From: Cydia pomonella
Taxonomy: Eukaryota > Arthropoda > Insecta > Lepidoptera > Tortricidae
Direction of reading: 5' to 3'
DNA: 64,000 bases
NCBI RefSeq assembly: GCF_033807575.1
Contig: NC_084720.1
Location: 18,173,570 to 18,237,569 of the forward strand
Each line of letters begins with the position of its first letter. The first letter of the stretch is position 1. This document shows positions 26,590-37,504 of the stretch, one piece after another. The notes under the pieces are model-generated. The model saw only the letters and a program-made list of their open reading frames with translations. It had not been told where the DNA came from and did no database searches. The translations under genes were made by a program, and so were the position numbers.

Positions 26590-27115
26590 GGGTTCCTTGG
26601 CTAAAGAGTGCTATCTAGAGTGGTCTCGAGGCTAATTTTAATTAAAAATAAAATAAATAATTATGAATTAAATTTAAATAAAATAAATAATTATTACATA
26701 GTAAACATTAAAATCAAATCTTATTACTGGTGATAGTACCTACAATATAAAAAGTTTTTAACTTCTTTTTTTAAATAAAAAGTATTTAAATGTTGCATAT
26801 AGCGTTGTTGTAACACGGCCATAGCATTTAATTCAACCAAACAATTGAAAACTGTGACATATCAATGTCATTTCGAACATCAATCGTTCGAGATAGTACT
26901 CGTACTAAACACTAATCAATATGTAAACAGGCCCTAAGGCAAGTGTATACGCTCGTAAGGGCCTTATAAGATAAAAATAAATTTGTGATTATCTCCGAAA
27001 TGGAGTTAATTAGAATACCGGTGTCTTTGAGAAAGTTACTTAGTTTAAGCTCAGGAATGCACCCTTGAAATTAACGGACATCAAAAACAACACGGTGTAT
27101 AACTAAAACTAAAAA
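26590..27115. other. AT-rich DNA, probably LINE 3' UTR in part
   Basis: No gene. The right-hand part (from about 26930) may be the 3' UTR of the minus-strand LINE that follows. Confidence 0.4.
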
Positions 27116-27850
27116 CTAATTAGTGACTGCGTGCAGTCTCTGCCAACGATTGAGCATGGGGCCATTTTCACGTTTCATAAACACGCTCAGAATGCTGTTG
27201 GGGCTCCCGCGTCGGCGACGCATCAGTGAGGCGCACCTCCTGCGCATTATCGCCGCAAAGCTGTCAATTTGTGCCTCTGCAAACATACCAGAGTCACTAA
27301 AAAATCGCGGCAACCCCATCAACACTCGAAACGCGTTATTATATCGGACTTCTTCTTATTCCTGTAAAGGGATCAAACTTTTTAAATTAAATTCTTGTCT
27401 GCCAATGCTTTGCCACTTCTAGCCCTCTGGGTGTAGCCCTCAGGAGATCTTCCTCAGTGCACATCGTTGAGCACAGGGAACATTCGATCATGTGTTTTGT
27501 TGTTTGGAGGACTCCACACTCGCAGAAAATATCACCTTGTCGGTCAATACCCCATCTGAGAAGATTATCTTTTGACCGACCAACTCCCGTTCGAAGTCGG
27601 TTATATCGGATACGTATGTCGTTGTATGCCTTCTGTGGATATTTGGCCCACGGGCTACATGTATAGAATGACTGATAGTATGCTTAGAAAAGTGAAATCT
27701 TTACTTGTGCAGTACATTTCGAGAACCTGCGGGCCAACATGTTACATCGGACAGCCAACGAGTTACGCTTTCGCTCAACATTTAAATCATCACTCAGGTC
27801 GTCAGTTACCCAGTGGCCTAGGTACTTGAACTTAGTGACAAAGTTTAAGA
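27116..27850 (-). pseudogene. LINE ORF2 C-terminal region interrupted by another LINE
   Basis: The minus strand encodes FKYLGHWVTDDLSDD, then FKAYYQSFYT, WAKYPQKAYNDIRIRYN, then after the insertion YNNAFRVLMGLPRFF...MRRRCASLMRRRRGSPNSI and a stop at the left end (VTN). These are the ordered C-terminal motifs of one lepidopteran LINE family, also seen at 6793-6930. The insertion of a second LINE fragment (27349-27600) breaks the frame. Confidence 0.7.
27349..27600 (-). mobile_element. LINE 3' fragment nested in a LINE, 10-bp target duplication
   Basis: TTATATCGGA lies exactly on both sides (27339-27348 and 27601-27610). The insert reads on the minus strand RLRTGVGRSKDNLLRWGIDR, CECG, TTKHMIECSLC, the end of a different LINE ORF2, and finishes in an A- and G-rich tail (AATAAGAAGAAG). 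Removing the insert and one duplicate restores the continuity of the host LINE frame. Confidence 0.85.
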
Positions 27851-27944
27851 AGACATCGTACAGTGTCACTAAAGGTACACTCGGATAACTTTTTCTACCA
27901 GCCTTAAAATCATCACCTCGCTCGTTTTGACATTAATTTAGCAA

Positions 27945-28105
27945 CCTCATCCTTAAAACCTTCAAGAAAAAAGCGTACTCCCATCTTAAAGGCCAGCATC
28001 GCACTTACAACCCCTCTGGTGTTGCAGGTGTCCATGGGCGGCGGTAATCGCTTACCATCAGGTGATCCGTCTGCTCGTTTGGCTCCTCTACCATAAAAAA
28101 AAAAA
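27945..28105 (+). mobile_element. Short retroposon (GGTGTTGCAGGTGTCCATGG family)
   Basis: AAAAAAGCGTACTCCCATCT, CCTCTGGTGTTGCAGGTGTC, CTTACCATCAGGTGATCCGT, CTGCTCGTTTGGCTCC and a poly-A end. An inverted cousin lies at 39340-39480 and a short one at 60190-60290. Confidence 0.7.
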
Positions 28106-28160
28106 TTGTAGGCACTTTTTTTTTTACAAAGTCCAAATAAGACTTACTTGAAGTACAGTA

Positions 28161-28338
28161 CAGTCAGCATCAAAAGTAGCGGATCAATAACCCTTATAAG
28201 TATCTACGATTCTGTACTTAACAGCTTAACAAAAAGTGTTGTCTTTAATATTGGAAATTTATCTACATTTGGAAAAGTTATACGGAATATCAGATACTTT
28301 TGGCGCGTTGTTTCATCCGCTACTTTTGATGCTGACTG
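28161..28338. mobile_element. TA-flanked MITE, CAGTCAGCATC ends
   Basis: Inverted ends CAGTCAGCATCAAAAGTAGC and GCTACTTTTGATGCTGACTG (20 bp, perfect) with TA outside. A truncated copy lies at 55635 and an end fragment at 38750. Confidence 0.85.
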
Positions 28339-28825
28339 TACCTGTGCTTCAAGTTACTTGCTAAAGTAACATGTACTTTTGCAAATAATGACGAAATTCG
28401 ACCAATTTGTCAAAGTTTGTAAAGTCAAGTAGACCCCCGGGAAGTAAGTAATGAAGCTCATCTAAGCCCCTGAAATTGGACAGATTAATGTAGAGAGACA
28501 GGTAGGGAAGCTGTGAACGCTGTGCATGAATCAATTAATCATAATAATGTACAATATAGGGGAGGTAGCGTTGAGCACTTTTTTACTTAAGTCGTTATTA
28601 AATTGATATTTTTTTTACAAAATCTAGTTTTTGTTTCGACTATTAGCACATACATATATGTAGCTACAATTTTATAACCTAGAAAACTTATAACGTGACG
28701 TGTCACGTGACGTGTGCCAAAAGATATTTTAAATTCAATATTTACAAAAATATGGTCATTACAGGTCCCCTAAAAGTAGTTTAACATGTTCTTATAATCC
28801 AAAAGAATTTATTGGGATACAATTC
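28339..28825. other. No gene seen
   Basis: AT-rich; ACGTGACGTGTCACGTGACGTG (about 28695) is a small palindromic patch of CACGTGAC motifs. Confidence 0.4.
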
Positions 28826-29215
28826 CAAGTCAAGTCAAGTCAAGTCAAAATATTCTTTATTCAAATAGGCCTAGCAACAAGCACTTTTAAATCGTCAAAT
28901 TTTACAAATATCATCTTAATCTAAATATCAGAGCAATTTATTGATGCAGTTATTATTGTTCTAAAAAAAACATTGAACTATTATAGATATGGTAAACTTA
29001 ATAATAAGAATTTCACAAAAAGATCGTCAAACATCAAAATTGTATAAAAATACTAGTCTAGAACCTTTCTAGAATAAAATCTAAATGTCAAAAAATACGG
29101 TATATATATACATTGAATTATCAATTTCATCATTAATAACATAACAATAAATAATTCATTCTTTACAATCACACTTAATCCCACTTAATCCCACTTAATC
29201 CCACTACAGACCTTC
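28826..29215 (-). mobile_element. LINE 3' end, inverted relative to 25170-25605
   Basis: (CAAGT)n at the left, TTATTCAAATAGGCCTAGCA, AATCGTCAAATTTTACAAA, then AGAATAAAATCTAAATGTCA, AAAAAATACGGT and TTACAATCACACTTAATCCC. The latter parts are the reverse complement of 25471-25600. Confidence 0.7.
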
Positions 29216-29271
29216 CTATTACAGACGACAACAATAGACGTTAATAAATTCTTAAAAAATAAGGTTATATT

Positions 29272-29441
29272 CATTTTTTTGATATGATGCACCATATTCA
29301 TGTTACAGCTGGATGAACTTGGACAACATTTAGCCGTTGAACAAGCTGGTTCTCCTTATACGATTTCTTTCAGTACTATGTTATATTCTAGTTCATCTAT
29401 CTGTACCATGAAAATGGATGGTGCATCATATCAAAAAAATG
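29272..29441. repeat. Perfect 24-bp inverted repeats, 122 bp apart
   Basis: The arms at 29272-29295 and 29418-29441 contain TTTGATATGATGCACCAT and its exact complement. The spacer is not itself symmetric and stays open as a 64-codon frame of no known family. It could be a small TIR element. Confidence 0.8.
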
Positions 29442-29494
29442 TATATAAACTTTTTTGTTATGAATTTAATAAGGAGTATGATCATTATTCCTAA

Positions 29495-30000
29495 AATGTA
29501 TACTTTTCCCAAAAAAAAACTTTCAACCGGGATAATATATTTTTGATGTAAAAAGGGGGGTTGCGTCAGGCGGAGGAGAGGGGACGCTAGCACCATACTC
29601 AAAGGTATACTGCATTACTTTCAATTTGGATATAAATTGTTTTTCAAAAAACAATTTGACCGGATCAATTTTTGCACCACAATTTTAACGCTCAATCCTA
29701 ACAAAAACACTTAACAAGTGTTCCGTGCAAACCTCGTTTATTAAACCCTCATCACCAGCAAGCTAATTTGTATTTTATCATAAACCGACAAGCCATTAAA
29801 TGCACTTTAGGTACGCTATCCTTTGTGTTCGATTTAACAGTCTCAGACGCATTAGCGAGCTTGTAGCAATCAAGTATTATTAATGAGCTTTTGTTAACTT
29901 AAAAACGTGTTGAGAGCCAGAGAGAATAATATAATTACTGATCAAAAACGCGCGTATTTTGTTCTTAAGGAAAGAACGACTATTTTGGCTCAGCGTTTGA
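29495..30000. other. No gene seen
   Basis: A small GC patch (GGCGGAGGAGAGGGGACGCT, about 29570) in otherwise AT-rich DNA. Confidence 0.4.
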
Positions 30001-30512
30001 TTAAAAACCGGTCAAGTGCGAGAGTTCCGTACTTTTTAGTATTTGATGTTGCTATAACAACAAATACTCTCTGCTAAATAAACTAGCTCTGGCAACCTTA
30101 CCGGTAGGAACACAACTTAGAGTCGGTTTTTGTAAGGTGGAGGTGCTTCCCCAGTTGGGCTCTGCTCTAAATCTGGACTGACAACCGCTGTGCTGTGCCC
30201 TACCACACAAAGCGAGATGACCACCATCCATACCATATCTATATATATCCATATTTTTAATCATTTTGGTTATGGCACTCTAAAAACCAAACAAGTGCGA
30301 GTCGGACTCGCCCACCGAGGGTTCCGTACTTTTTAGTATTTGTTGTTATAGCGGCAATAGAAATACATCATCTGTGAAAACTTCAACTGTCTAGCTATCA
30401 CGGTTCATGAGATACAGCCTAGTGACAGACTGACAGAGTGACGTACGGACAGCGGGGTCTTAGTAATAGGGTCCCGTTTTACCCTTTAGGTACGGAACCC
30501 TTAAAAGCTGAA
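30001..30512 (-). mobile_element. Two GGTTCCG copies around a second retroposon
   Basis: 30001-30068 is the start of an inverted GGTTCCG copy (AAAACCGGTCAAGTGCGAGA..AACAACAAATACTCT). 30287-30512 is a complete inverted copy (CAAGTGCGAGTCGGACTCGC..TACGGAACCC). Between them is a fragment of the GGGTCGG retroposon. Confidence 0.75.
30084..30232 (-). mobile_element. GGGTCGG retroposon, 5' part only
   Basis: CTGGCAACCTTACCGGTAGG, GGTGCTTCCCCAGTTGGGCT, CTGTGCTGTGCCCTACCACA. It is the inverse of the 5' half of the 4027 and 48104 copies; the GGGTCGGCAACGCGCATG half is missing. Confidence 0.7.
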
Positions 30513-31442
30513 AAAGCACCGTGGTGATAAAAAAGCTATTCTGCCAATTATTGGGTTGGGCTTAACGAAAATATCTTAGTGGTCATATGTATCATAGCAG
30601 TTAATTGGCCTGATTTTAAATTAGGTCTGCGTACTTAAAATATATTTTTTTAAGTATTTTAAATATAATTATATTTCTTCAGGTTTCTTCGGGTAGACCG
30701 AGGGGAATCGGATAACAGGGCAGATCATTCATACTAAATAATCAGTTTAATTTTAAAATGATGCCTATAACTGACGTTACACGGTAAGATAAGACATATT
30801 CCGAGACAATTTTAGTGCGTTCATATCAAGTATATATAGTCATATATTTCAAATATCAGCAGTTACTCGAATTGAATCTTAATCTTATTAAGCCTTATCG
30901 TATGATGGGAAATGGCTTCTTCTGTCCTGCGCCACTCGTCACGACTCTCTACTTGCTGTCACCAGTCGCCACATTAAAAACGAACCCTGGTTGTCTCGCC
31001 ATCTCCTTTTCAGACTTTTATCGAATACTATATTATTATCATACAGAATATCAATAGATACAGTAAAGCAAACTCAAATAAACTCCTGCTTCTCCAAGAC
31101 GACAAAAAAACTGTACGTTTTTATCTTAACTAAAAGGCTGTGCTCTCTATCCATTACAAGTAGTTTTAATTATCCGACGGAAACCGGCCACGTACGATTG
31201 TTTCCGAACAAAGATGGCATGCACTAATTTATGTGAGCTGCTCCCAATTTGACTTTTAACTTACGTATCTGCAGTAAAGATAAGGATTAAGGGTTTTTAA
31301 TGTGTTGCCAGAATGAAGTGGCAGCACTTAAAAAAAGTCTTAAAACCAATAAGCGTTTCAGCAAGGATTTTTGTGTAACGACCACACAAAATGCAGTGTG
31401 GAAAAGCATACTACAATATAAACCTATGGTTAGATATATTGA
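30513..31442. other. No gene seen
   Basis: AT-rich, no repeat recognised. The open frames at 30815-31227 lack protein character. Confidence 0.4.
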
Positions 31443-31690
31443 TAAATAAATAAATAAATATTATGGGACATTATTACACAAATTGACGAAGTCCCACAGT
31501 AAGCTCAATAAGGCTTGTGTTGAGGGTTTAGACAACGATATTATATAATATATAAATACATAGAAAACACCCATGACTCAGGAACAAATATCCATGTTCA
31601 TCACACAAATACATGCCCTTACCAGGATTTGAACCCGGGACCATTAGCTTCGTAGGCAGGGTCACTACCCACTAGGCCAAACCGGTCGTC
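31443..31690 (-). mobile_element. tRNA-headed SINE
   Basis: (TAAA)n, TTACACAAATTGACGAAGTC, B box GGATTTGAACC (reverse), A-box region CCACTAGGCCA (reverse), ending at GGTCGTC. Nearly full length. Confidence 0.9.
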
Positions 31691-32184
31691 AAAATTGATA
31701 TGCGTTCAGCTTTACTATTAGTGTATTTTTATTAGCAAAACCGTACTTTTCTCCTCTCCAAACGGTACCATGACCTTACCATAACTTCAGTATAGGTACA
31801 TTTTAACACTTATTATTCAGCAACACTTTAGTCCATAGACAATTACTTTGCTTTTCTTTTAACGACCACAGACAATGCACAATCCGTCGTAAACGCTTTT
31901 AACGCGTTCTCTGCTAATTCTAGGAGAGTTTTAAAAAGGTATTATCTCTATTCCTTTTTCGTAGCCGTTTTAGACATTTTTTTTTAAATATAGCAATTCG
32001 TTTCGTCTCACGGCTCTTTTAGATTTTATATTAATGAATAGTGCTCTCAGTACAAGACATTTATACAGCTGAGTGCAATATATTTAGTTAAAAACATATT
32101 TTAAACCGGGTCAATCGCAAATTTATTGTGTTACCTTTATTTCTGACATTTCGACGCAGGTTTGACTGGTGGACGCGGATAACT
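31691..32184. other. No gene seen
   Basis: Plain AT-rich DNA. Confidence 0.4.
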
Positions 32185-32258
32185 GTACCCCTAGTGTAAA
32201 TTTATTCGATGGCGTAACGTGATCTACGCGTTTGCGTTAAGTCCCATTTTGTATGTAG
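32185..32258. mobile_element. Palindromic GTACCCCTAG MITE, copy 3 (one arm)
   Basis: Only the left arm remains, up to CCCATTTTGTATG. A separate small inverted repeat (GATTAGATATGTCAG and its complement, about 32275-32349) follows. Confidence 0.8.
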
Positions 32259-32785
32259 TTAGTGTTTGTATATAGATTAGATATGTCAGAGTCAAAAGTG
32301 ATGCGTTTGTTTGGAAAAACACCTTGGACACTGACCTGACATATCTAATCCATATCGTATCTTTAGCAAATGTTTGACATATCTTACAGTTCGAATCAGG
32401 CCGTTAATATCAATCATATTAAAACTTTGTTTACTATTCTTCTCCATTACTTAATCTTAATTCAAAATTAACTGTAAACTTTACTTAAATAATATTTATT
32501 TTGAATTGCTACCTGATTATCATTAGATAGAAGCCATCTTTAATACCGCTATCCGTTAGTCCAACAAAGCAAATTATATTTAAATCGAATCAGAGCAAAG
32601 CCATCGTCGCAGCATAGTCTTTTATGGTAACTGGTTAGTCCTATACTACGAAGACATAGCGCTATGTAACAGAAAGTCCACTAATCCTACTATATAAAAA
32701 TTAGAAATAGTAATAATTCTGCCACGTAGAACTTGTTGAGCAATTTCAACCCTATTTTCATCGCTTTGCTAGTTGAAATAAAATA

Positions 32786-33205
32786 AAAAAACCGGACAAG
32801 TGTGAGTCGGACTCGCCCATCGAGAGCTCCGAAATAATTTGACTTATTTTTTATTTTTTACAAATTTATAATTTTCTAATTTTTCCCTGTACTTGTAGTG
32901 TAAGACCATATAACTTGCTAAATTGTATAGTTCTAGGTCAACGGGAAGTACCCTATATGATTTCCTCGAGAGTGTAAATATGTATACGTTTTATTGCGGC
33001 ATAAACGGTCGTATCTTTTTTTTGCATAATTTTAGAAGTTTGATTTTTTCACAACATCAAGAAAATATAGACTGAGTATAATGTTTTAATTTCAATGTGA
33101 TACCTCCACGTGTTCCCGAGATAAAGGGTCTTGGTAGACAGACGGACAACAAAGTGATCCTGTAAGGGTTTCGTTTTCCCTTTAAGATACGGAACCATAA
33201 ATATA
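32786..33205 (-). mobile_element. GGTTCCG dispersed repeat
   Basis: ACCGGACAAGTGTGAGTCGG..CTCGCCCATCGAG at the left; GACAGACGGACAACAAAGTG, TAAGGGTTTCGTTTTCCC and TACGGAACC at the right. The interior matches the 13733 variant (CTACGGGAAGTACCC-like motif AACGGGAAGTACCC). Confidence 0.75.
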
Positions 33206-33255
33206 ACGAGTTGAATTAAAACATTCCACAACATTTGACATTTGAAAAATAATGT

Positions 33256-33297
33256 TTCATATTTCAAAGTAAAAACTTTTTTACTTTGAAATATGAA
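33256..33297. repeat. Short hairpin
   Basis: TTCATATTTCAAAGTAA pairs exactly with TTACTTTGAAATATGAA around an A/T-rich loop. Confidence 0.8.
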
Positions 33298-33397
33298 TTT
33301 ATAGTAACATCATATAGTGGCATGAAAAATACATAACAACATTTATAAATACAACAGCCAATGCCTGGGTAAACATTACATTAAAATAATCTTAAAT
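33297..33397 (+). repeat. Dispersed repeat, matches 36165-36262
   Basis: ATGAAAAATACATAACAACA, TTTATAAATACAACAGCCAA, CCTGGGTAAACATTACATTA are found here and, nearly unchanged, at 36165-36262. Probably part of a LINE 3' UTR. Confidence 0.75.
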
Positions 33398-33814
33398 TAA
33401 TAATTACTACAATACAATAGAGATGTATAGTCTCTATGGTTAAAAATATATTAAATCTGGAGATGTAAAAGGTCCCCAATGTCAGAGTACTAATACTAAT
33501 AAGATTTGGAGGTGTAAAGTCTCTCCAAGTGTCAAAATAAAATTTATACTAAATAAATAAATCGCGTCTGAACTGTTAAGCAAGCAGTATCATAAACTAA
33601 TGCTACCGAATACATAACTAGTATGTACCAAGTCGAGAAATTATACAATTTCCCAATTGAGAGCAAGCAATAGTGTTAATACTGGGTGATACATATTTTT
33701 TTTGTATAGGTACTTAACTCGTTTGTGTCTATCCCGTAGACATCGCAAAGTTAAAAAAAACAAAAGCAAAAAAGAAGTATGAGGTTTTTCAAAAAAGGAG
33801 TATACAGATTTTAA
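33398..33814. other. No gene seen
   Basis: Two related short segments (GAGATGTATAGTCTCTATGG / GGAGGTGTAAAGTCTCTCC, 33420-33530) form small imperfect hairpins. Confidence 0.4.
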
Positions 33815-33932
33815 AAGGGTCGGCAACGCGTATGTAACAACTCTGGAGTTGCAGGCGTTCATAGACTACAGTGACTGCTTACCATCACGCGGGCCTTATG
33901 CTTGTTTGCCACCATCGTGGTATTAAAAAAAA
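33815..33932 (+). mobile_element. GGGTCGG retroposon, 3' part
   Basis: GGGTCGGCAACGCGTATGTA, TCTGGAGTTGCAGGCGTTCA, CTTACCATCACGCGGGCC, ATCGTGGTATTAAAAAAA. Confidence 0.8.
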
Positions 33933-34323
33933 TTGTACTGCACCCTTAGAGGACACCTTTTTTTGAATCGTGTACGACTCTTCTACGTTGTGTAGAAAAT
34001 CACGAAGTAAAAATGTTTCTGATTATTTTCAAAAATGGCCAAGCTGTTCTAATCTACACACGGTTCAGTATTAGGGTTCCGTAAGCCCTAAAATGGCGAC
34101 TCGTTACGTACAGGGTGTGCTGATTGTATAATCGATGTGTTTTTTAAGCGTGGGTAAATCGTTTTTGTACCGTCTCTATAACTGTACAATACAAACTGTA
34201 GGTATACCTATCTACAGGGATTTTATATATGTGAAGGTAACTCTGTTGGTCTGTCTGTCTGTCTCTCAACGTCTGAACCTAGATGACATGGTAATGGCCG
34301 CTTTAATGTGTCAAAACGTAAGC

Positions 34324-34465
34324 TTAGGGCCACTTGCGGGATCCAGGATTAGCCAACTAACTCTGGGTTAACCGTTAAGATAGCGATAATTTTTACTGTT
34401 AACTTCGAGTTTAACCGGTTAATTCCGAGTTAGTGTCTAACCCTGGATTGCGCAAGTGGCCCTAA
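34324..34465. mobile_element. Palindromic MITE, TTAGGGCCACTTGC ends
   Basis: TTAGGGCCACTTGCGGGATC..CAGGATTAG pairs with CTAACCCTGGATTGCGCAAG..TGGCCCTAA; GTTAACC/GGTTAA motifs fill the interior. Confidence 0.85.
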
Positions 34466-34597
34466 GCGCTACTTGCACCATCCCACTAACCCGAAGTTAA
34501 CCGGTTAAACCATTGTTAAAATGTACAGGTAACCATGGTAACTCCAGGTTTAACCGGTTAATCCCGGGTTAGTGGGATAGTGCAATGGCCCTTAGCG
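34461..34597. mobile_element. Second palindromic MITE, back to back with the first
   Basis: CTAAGCGCTACTTGCACCAT..CCCACTAACCCG pairs with CGGGTTAGTGGGATAGTGCA..ATGGCCCTTAGCG. It shares the AACCGGTTAA core with its neighbour, so the pair are relatives of one family. Confidence 0.8.
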
Positions 34598-34734
34598 GAC
34601 TAGAAAATACGAAAAACTGTATTCAGTATACACGTTGGGTTGTTATATCTTAGAATATACAGTTATAAAAACAAATCATTTTCGCAGTTATTTATTATTT
34701 CTAAATACAATACTTGAGACGTCACTTGACACTA

Positions 34735-34918
34735 ACACTAGACACTACTCATAGTGTTGTGTTCCTGCCGGTGAGTAAGGTTGCCAGAGCTCAACGAGGG
34801 TGCGGAGTATTAAGGTCGGCAAAGAGCATGTAACACCTCTGAAGGTGCAAGCGTCCATAGGCTATGGATACTGCTATAAGGCGGGCCGTAAGCTTGTTTG
34901 CCACCGACGTAGTATAAA
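34735..34918 (+). mobile_element. GGGTCGG retroposon, 3' half
   Basis: GTGTTGTGTTCCTGCCGGTG, GGTTGCCAGAGCTCAACGAG, AAGGTCGGCAAAGAGCATGT, CCACCGACGTAGTATAAAAC. 5'-truncated. Confidence 0.8.
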
Positions 34919-35794
34919 ACATCATTACAATTGATAGGCAATATTGTACATAGTCGAACTGTGACTGCCAAAATAGACCGCGAGCCAGGAACAATATCCA
35001 TGACCAATCGCCTCCCGGTTGAAAACTCGTGTAGTGGTTAACGGCTAGGTATGATGAACCCTCGTGGACGTCAGCTGCCGCTCCGTTGGTGGGTTGAGGA
35101 ATGGCATCCACCGAAACACATAAAACAAAAAAATAAATTGTAGCATTTCATCAGGCGTAAACAAAAGCCATCAACGGATTACGCAATTTACATATTACAC
35201 ATACTTTGCCGCACATAAAGTGGTAGGCGGATATTTTTTACATGTTCATTTTACAACTGACTGTCATTCCACCGCGATAGCACCGGCTGACGGTTTTTTT
35301 TAGTTTAAAACAGCATCTTAACTACCTTTCTTACCTGTTGCTACCTTTCTTTACATTGTAAATTTGTTTTTTTTAATTTGTCTTCTTTGTGGTGCAATAA
35401 AGAATATTTACTTACTTACTTACTTACTTAACTATCTGACAAAGTATCAGCCGGGAGGCGATGACTGACGAAAAATATGCTCCTGGCCCGCGGTCTAAAA
35501 ATCCGGTAAAAATTTAATTAGATAGTTTCCCCAATCAATCCTGTTTCCTATTTAAATTTACCACTTTTAAATCTAATTCGAACGGAAATTGTTCCACGTC
35601 TATCGATTCTCTCCGTGCATGCTAGTGAATCCAGCATGGCCGTTGCACGTCAAATTAGTGTCATCACTGCGTTCGTGCTGAGCTGGCACTGGCGGGATAT
35701 AATCTAGTGCCATCTACCAGTAGCACTACTAAGTCAATCATGTCTATGACAATATGGCTACAAATCTAGTTAGGTAGTGATCCACATAGGATCT
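34919..35794. other. Unassigned DNA
   Basis: Contains a retroposon tail at about 35330-35432 (GTGGTGCAATAAAGAATATT with (TTAC)n). The minus-strand frame at 34791-35111 partly translates the retroposon before it and is not a gene. Confidence 0.45.
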
Positions 35795-35960
35795 GTACCC
35801 GTAGTGTAAACTTATTCGTATGGCGTAACGTGACGTACGCGTTTGCGTTAAGACTCATTTTGTATGGGATATAGAAACAGCGCGCCAAGCGGGACGTTTT
35901 GGAAACTCAAAATCCCATATAAAATGAGACTTAACGCAAACGCGTACGTCACGTCATATT
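35795..35960. mobile_element. Palindromic GTACCCCTAG MITE, copy 4
   Basis: Left end GTACCCGTAGTG, full left arm, centre GCGCGCCAAGCGGGACG; the right arm ends early at CGTACGTCACGTC, so the right terminus is lost. Confidence 0.85.
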
Positions 35961-36164
35961 TATTAGTCGGTAACTAAAACGAGAATTAACTCGTCATGGT
36001 TAACAAAACAGAGAAATAATCGGATGTATACGACATTGTAACTTGCGTTTGAAAATTCGTGTGTGGATAATATTGAGATGATTTTCTAAGTACTCAAAAA
36101 TTCTAAATTCAATTTTTTTTTCTGCAAGTAGGCCTCGAGAGCTCTTTTACAGGTCAATACAACA

Positions 36165-36262
36165 TTTGTAGTAACATCATGACATGACATGAAAAATACA
36201 TAACAACATTTATAAATACAACAGCCAATACCTGGGTAAACATTACATTATAATAATTTTAA
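36165..36262 (+). repeat. Dispersed repeat, matches 33297-33397
   Basis: See the copy at 33297: same 95-bp block, same orientation, over 90 percent alike by eye. Confidence 0.75.
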
Positions 36263-36632
36263 AACTTACTAAAAAAAATTATTTATTAAAGCAGAGTTCA
36301 ACATGTGTTTTGCAGAAGCACAATGGACTTTGATTAGTAGTTTACCATTCTGAATTATTGTATTTATTTTAAAGCATCTGTTTCATTTATTGTAAACATT
36401 CCAAAAACCAAATTACTACTGCTAATATACCAAAGCCTGGCACCAAATATAATATCCCTAAAGTGGATTGCCTGTACAAATAAATAGACTGTGACTGAGC
36501 TGCGTTCAGTAACTAGAATGTCGTGAAAAGCGATATATTTTGTGTTCTATAAAGTATAATTTCTAAATTATTGACTTGAGTGATCATCTGAATAACACAA
36601 TATAGCTTATTTAAAGGTAAAGAGAAATGTGA

Positions 36633-37458
36633 CTAGGTGCCGCTGGGGAGATGAAGTGCAAAAAGACTTTAACGAACTCGGCGCCGTCGACTAGACCGAA
36701 ACGGCTTTGTACAGAAACGGCTTTGGACAGAGAAGCATGGCGGTCTTTGGTGTCGGAGGCCAAGATCCACTTCGGATCGCTCCGCCACAGCACAGTAAGT
36801 ATCTAGAGAGTTTATCTTATTTGAACAAATTTGAGGGTCGGCAACGCGCATGTAACACCTCTGGAGTTGCAGGCGTCCATAGGCTACGGTGACTGCTTAC
36901 CATCAGGAGGCCCGTATATTTGCTTGCCACCGACGTGGTATAAAAAAAAGAATTTGACTAGGTACCGCTGGAGATCTGGAGACGAAGTGCAAAAATACCT
37001 TATCGAACTCAGCGCCGTCGACTGGACAGAAACGGCTTTGGACAGAGAAGCATGGCGGTCTTTGGTGTCGGAGGTCAAGATCCACTTCGGATCGCTGCGC
37101 CACAGCACAGTATGTTAGTAAGTAAGTATCTAGAGAGTTTATCTTATTTGAACAACACTATAGGTACCGCTGGAGACGAAGTATAAAAATACCTTATCGA
37201 ACTGGATAGAAATGGCTTCCGACAGAGAAGCATGGCGGTATTTGGTGTCGGAGGCTAAGATCCACTTCAGATCGCTGCGCCACAGCACAGTAAATAAGTA
37301 AGTATCTAGAGAGTTTATCTTATTTGAACAAATTTGACTAGGTACCGCTGGAGACGAAGTGCAAAAAGACCTTATCGAACTGGATAGAAACGGCTTCGGA
37401 CAGAGAAGCATGGCGTTCTTTGGTGCCCGAGGCCAAGATCCACAGCACAGTAAGTCAG
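36633..37458 (+). repeat. Tandem array of four LINE 3' ends
   Basis: Units start CTAGGT(G/A)CCGCTGG at 36633, 36958, 37158 and 37338. Each contains the C-terminal LINE codons (RYRWRDEVQK..., ETALDREAWRSLVSEAKIHF) and a linker TAAGTATCTAGAGAGTTTAT + CTTATTTGAACAA. After removing a 123-bp insertion the period is about 202, 200 and 180 bp. Because the linker is part of every unit, the array grew by tandem duplication and not by repeated insertion. Internal deletions differ between units. Confidence 0.85.
36835..36950 (+). mobile_element. GGGTCGG retroposon with 7-bp target duplication
   Basis: AATTTGA lies on both sides (36828-36834, 36951-36957). The insert runs from GGGTCGGCAACGCGCATGTA to a poly-A end. 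The uninterrupted site AACAAATTTGACTAGG is present in the next array unit (about 37327-37342), so the exact pre-insertion sequence is known. Confidence 0.92.
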
Positions 37459-37504
37459 AACATATCTGTTTTGTCCGTATCTTGTTACTATTCTTTAATA
37501 ACTA

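Noticed and set aside
27123..27422. 99-codon plus-strand frame
   Set aside because: Exact antisense of the LINE ORF2 end on the minus strand.
36611..37411. Overlapping minus-strand frames in the LINE-tail array
   Set aside because: Antisense of repeated LINE codons; the repeated RHQRPPCFSVQSRF is the complement of the plus-strand C-terminus.
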